From: Catonia carolina
Lineage: Eukaryota; Arthropoda; Insecta; Hemiptera; Achilidae
Assembly: GCA_035578175.1 (NCBI GenBank)
Contig: JAQMRL010000001.1
Span: 375,477,220 to 375,541,219, forward strand
Reading direction: 5' to 3'
Length of the DNA stretch: 64,000 nucleotides
Shown: positions 61,961-64,000 of the stretch, piece by piece
How the letters are laid out: the number at the start of each line of letters is the position of its first letter
Position numbering within the stretch: position 1 is the first letter of the stretch
Position numbers and translations under genes: made by a program
Notes under the pieces: model-generated
What the model saw: the letters and a program-made list of their open reading frames with translations, nothing else
Told to the model about the DNA's origin: nothing
Database searches by the model: none

Positions 61961-62228
61961 TAATCTTACAATATTTAAAGGTAAAAACGTGAAAATATTT
62001 TTTTTTAAATCATACATCAATATTTTTCAATTAAAGGTTAAACTATTTATTGAAAGTTATTAAATTATTTAATAATATTTAATTTATGATCTCATGTACT
62101 CAATGAGTTTATATTTCATTATTACATACAGTAACAATATTGAGAAAAAAAATTTATTAACACTACTATATTTAACCTTAAAGAATATTGGTATAGGAAT
62201 TTTTAAATATTTTTCCCGTTTTTATCGT

Positions 62229-62345
62229 TAAAAGTACTTTAAGATCACATACGAAATATTCAAAAAATATGACAAATTATGCTTGGAGGGGGTAACAGAA
62301 AATTCCGTATTTTTGTGACGTGTTCAGCATAAATTTTTGAACAGA
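62229..62345. repeat. Direct repeat, right unit
   Basis: Same sequence and orientation as 61392-61520, about 90% alike by eye. It abuts the resumed Rep-P sequence. Confidence 0.88.
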
Positions 62346-62478
62346 AACCTCTAATGGAGTTTGTTTAGGAATGGCGTCAGCTGGTCACCATACAAAGTCG
62401 CTTGCCCAGCCAGTGTTGCTTAAAAATTAATAGCGACTTTTACCAGCCAATTGACTGGGCTGGTCTAGTCAGTCCTAT
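62346..62478. repeat. Rep-P right part
   Basis: GGCGTCAGCTGGTCACCATA, CAAAGTCGCTTGCCCAGCCA and CCAATTGACTGGGCTGG match the other end of Rep-P. Confidence 0.65.
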
Positions 62479-64000
62479 TTAAGGCTATTACATTCAATTC
62501 AATTTAAGACCTTTACAAGCTTTAACGCGAAAATATGAATTCTTAAAGAATGGCCAAAAAATAACTTTTAAAATCATACGTATTTCTCTTTAGAAAACAT
62601 TACACGAGGATTGTAAGCATTACATAAAATGTTCTACTTTCATAAATTATGTTACTATTTATAATAATAACAACGATACACGACAGTTTACGAAATGCCT
62701 ACGAAAATTGGTACACGAACCACTGATGTTATCATTCAATCAAAACAGATCACGTCGAAAACCGTTTGAAAGGAGCGCAATATCGTAATTTCAATATTAA
62801 ATGTTCAACACGAATTTCTGAATTAAAATACTGTACACATACCACTCGTGTTATTCGTGCCACTGTAATAAAATGTACATAAACATAATAAATCGATCAA
62901 GCTGAGCTGTAATAAAAGCGGGAAAATTATAGCACTCAAGACAAAAAAAAAACAAACACCTTTCAAGACCGTCACACACTACAGGATAACATTCAAAATT
63001 TTTCAAAAATTTTAACGAACTCCCATATTGATTTTAATTGTCCAAACCAGATCAAACAGGCAATTATGATCTTATAGTTTTTAATTTCTTCTGAATTTTC
63101 TATATCAACAATTTTTTTAAATGTTATTTTTTACGGTAATCTGTTGATCTATAATAAATCGAAAACACGTTTGTATCCTTCCCTTCACAATACAGTAAAA
63201 CACTGGATTCAATACAGTAAAACGGGCAGGAGTCAGATAAACGGGAAATACGGATTAAGCGTAAATGTGCAAAAAACTTGTTAAAATTTCAATTCAAAAA
63301 ACCGATGCAAGTTTAATATTAAATTAGCTTTATTTATAAAGTAATAAACACAGTGATAACTGAAAACGGATGTTAAAATGTGAAAATGAAGCAGTTCCAT
63401 ACAAACAATTTAAATACTTGCAATCTCGACGTACATGCAGGTAAAAAATTAATCTACCCTAAAATACAAATAAAAAACATATTATCGAAAAGAAAATGTA
63501 AATTCTACTGTGTGTTTGAATCAGTCATTTGAGAAAGTTCATAAGTCAAAATTTTACAAGTTTTCTTTACTGCATTTTAAGACTAACTGAATGTAAATAC
63601 ACCTCCCTACAAAAATCACGAGTCTGGCTTTCCTTAAGTAACATATCACTAAGAAAAGGCTTATCCTTGAGTATATAAAGTGTTTCTTCTAATTAAAAAA
63701 TGAAAGTGGATGTTCTTTTGAAGCTTAAGTTCTACTTTCTAGTAGGAGAGGCCATACGAAGATTCGATGCAAAAATCGTTTTAAGAGGATAACTACTTTA
63801 TGACAACGATGAAAAACGTGATTAGCCCTGAAAATTAACATTTTTCTTTCTTAAAATTAAGAATTTCAATTTTTATTATTGCAGAAAGCTATTTTAAGTC
63901 ATAACTTAATGTAAACTACTGAAATAAATGAATATTGTAAAACACAATTTTTTTCTAGTCTAACAACGTATTTTACAGAAAACAATATTATAAGTTAGAA
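62479..64000. other. AT-rich intron to right edge
   Basis: 63195-63260 has CAGTAAAACACTGGATTC and CAGATAAACGGGAAATACGG, in the style of a pogo-like terminus, but only one end is seen. Nothing else is supported. Confidence 0.35.

Noticed and set aside
63720..63760. Minus-strand WPL motif that might mark the DOT1L N-terminus
   Set aside because: The frame ends in a stop eight codons later and the neighbouring residues do not match.

Overview
The window is strongly AT-rich animal DNA without any operon-like or closely packed gene structure. It looks like intron sequence from a repeat-rich insect genome, possibly hemipteran; the species is not determined. The only host gene I can support is on the minus strand. 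It is an orthologue of DOT1L (Drosophila grappa), the non-SET histone H3 lysine-79 methyltransferase. Three short internal exons are recognisable from their encoded protein, splice sites and matching reading phases: 47563-47637, 40746-40809 and 819-959. Joined, they encode about 93 consecutive residues of the N-terminal part of the catalytic domain, ending inside the active-site D1 loop. The introns are about 6.8 kb and 39.8 kb. A further upstream intron runs off the right edge and a downstream intron off the left edge. The start-codon exon and the SAM-binding core were not found in the window.

Nearly all the rest is transposable-element sequence in these introns. The main families are: (1) Fam-A, a SINE of about 395 bp with at least 18 copies; (2) LINE-A, a 5'-truncated LINE whose 3' hairpin is shared with Fam-A; (3) LINE-B, another LINE with an (AAG)n tail, in three copies; (4) a 0.9-1.0 kb family with the layout of a Helentron-derived element (HINE / DINE-1-like), in eight places; (5) tRNA-headed SINEs with two kinds of tail; (6) another SINE with a tRNA-like head (SINE-C); (7) a mariner with an intact DD34D transposase, perfect 43-bp inverted repeats and a TA duplication; (8) a 1,011-bp fold-back element with 444-bp arms; (9) two pogo/Tigger fossils, a Jockey-type LINE fossil, a TTAA-flanked MITE, and a 58-bp six-copy tandem array.

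Layout: 1-1 kb, DOT1L exon and flanking intron; 1-12 kb, Fam-A, pogo, HINE and SINE-C copies; 12-20 kb, Jockey fossil, tandem array, palindromic HINE, SINE-C inverted pair; 20-32 kb, HINEs, LINE-A, LINE-B and the MITE; 32-36 kb, mariner, LINE-B and the fold-back; 37-47 kb, four HINE copies, nested SINEs and two DOT1L exons; 48-64 kb, sparser intron with SINEs, a LINE-B tail and a pogo fossil.

The most informative signal is the relation among the elements. Fam-A and LINE-A end in the same stem-loop, with a compensatory base-pair difference, which suggests that Fam-A is copied by LINE-A machinery. Several insertions are nested with readable target-site duplications, so a relative order of events can be read. 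I saw no bacterial-type system, CRISPR array, tRNA or rRNA gene, or viral gene. Similarity statements are from reading and memory; no database search was possible.
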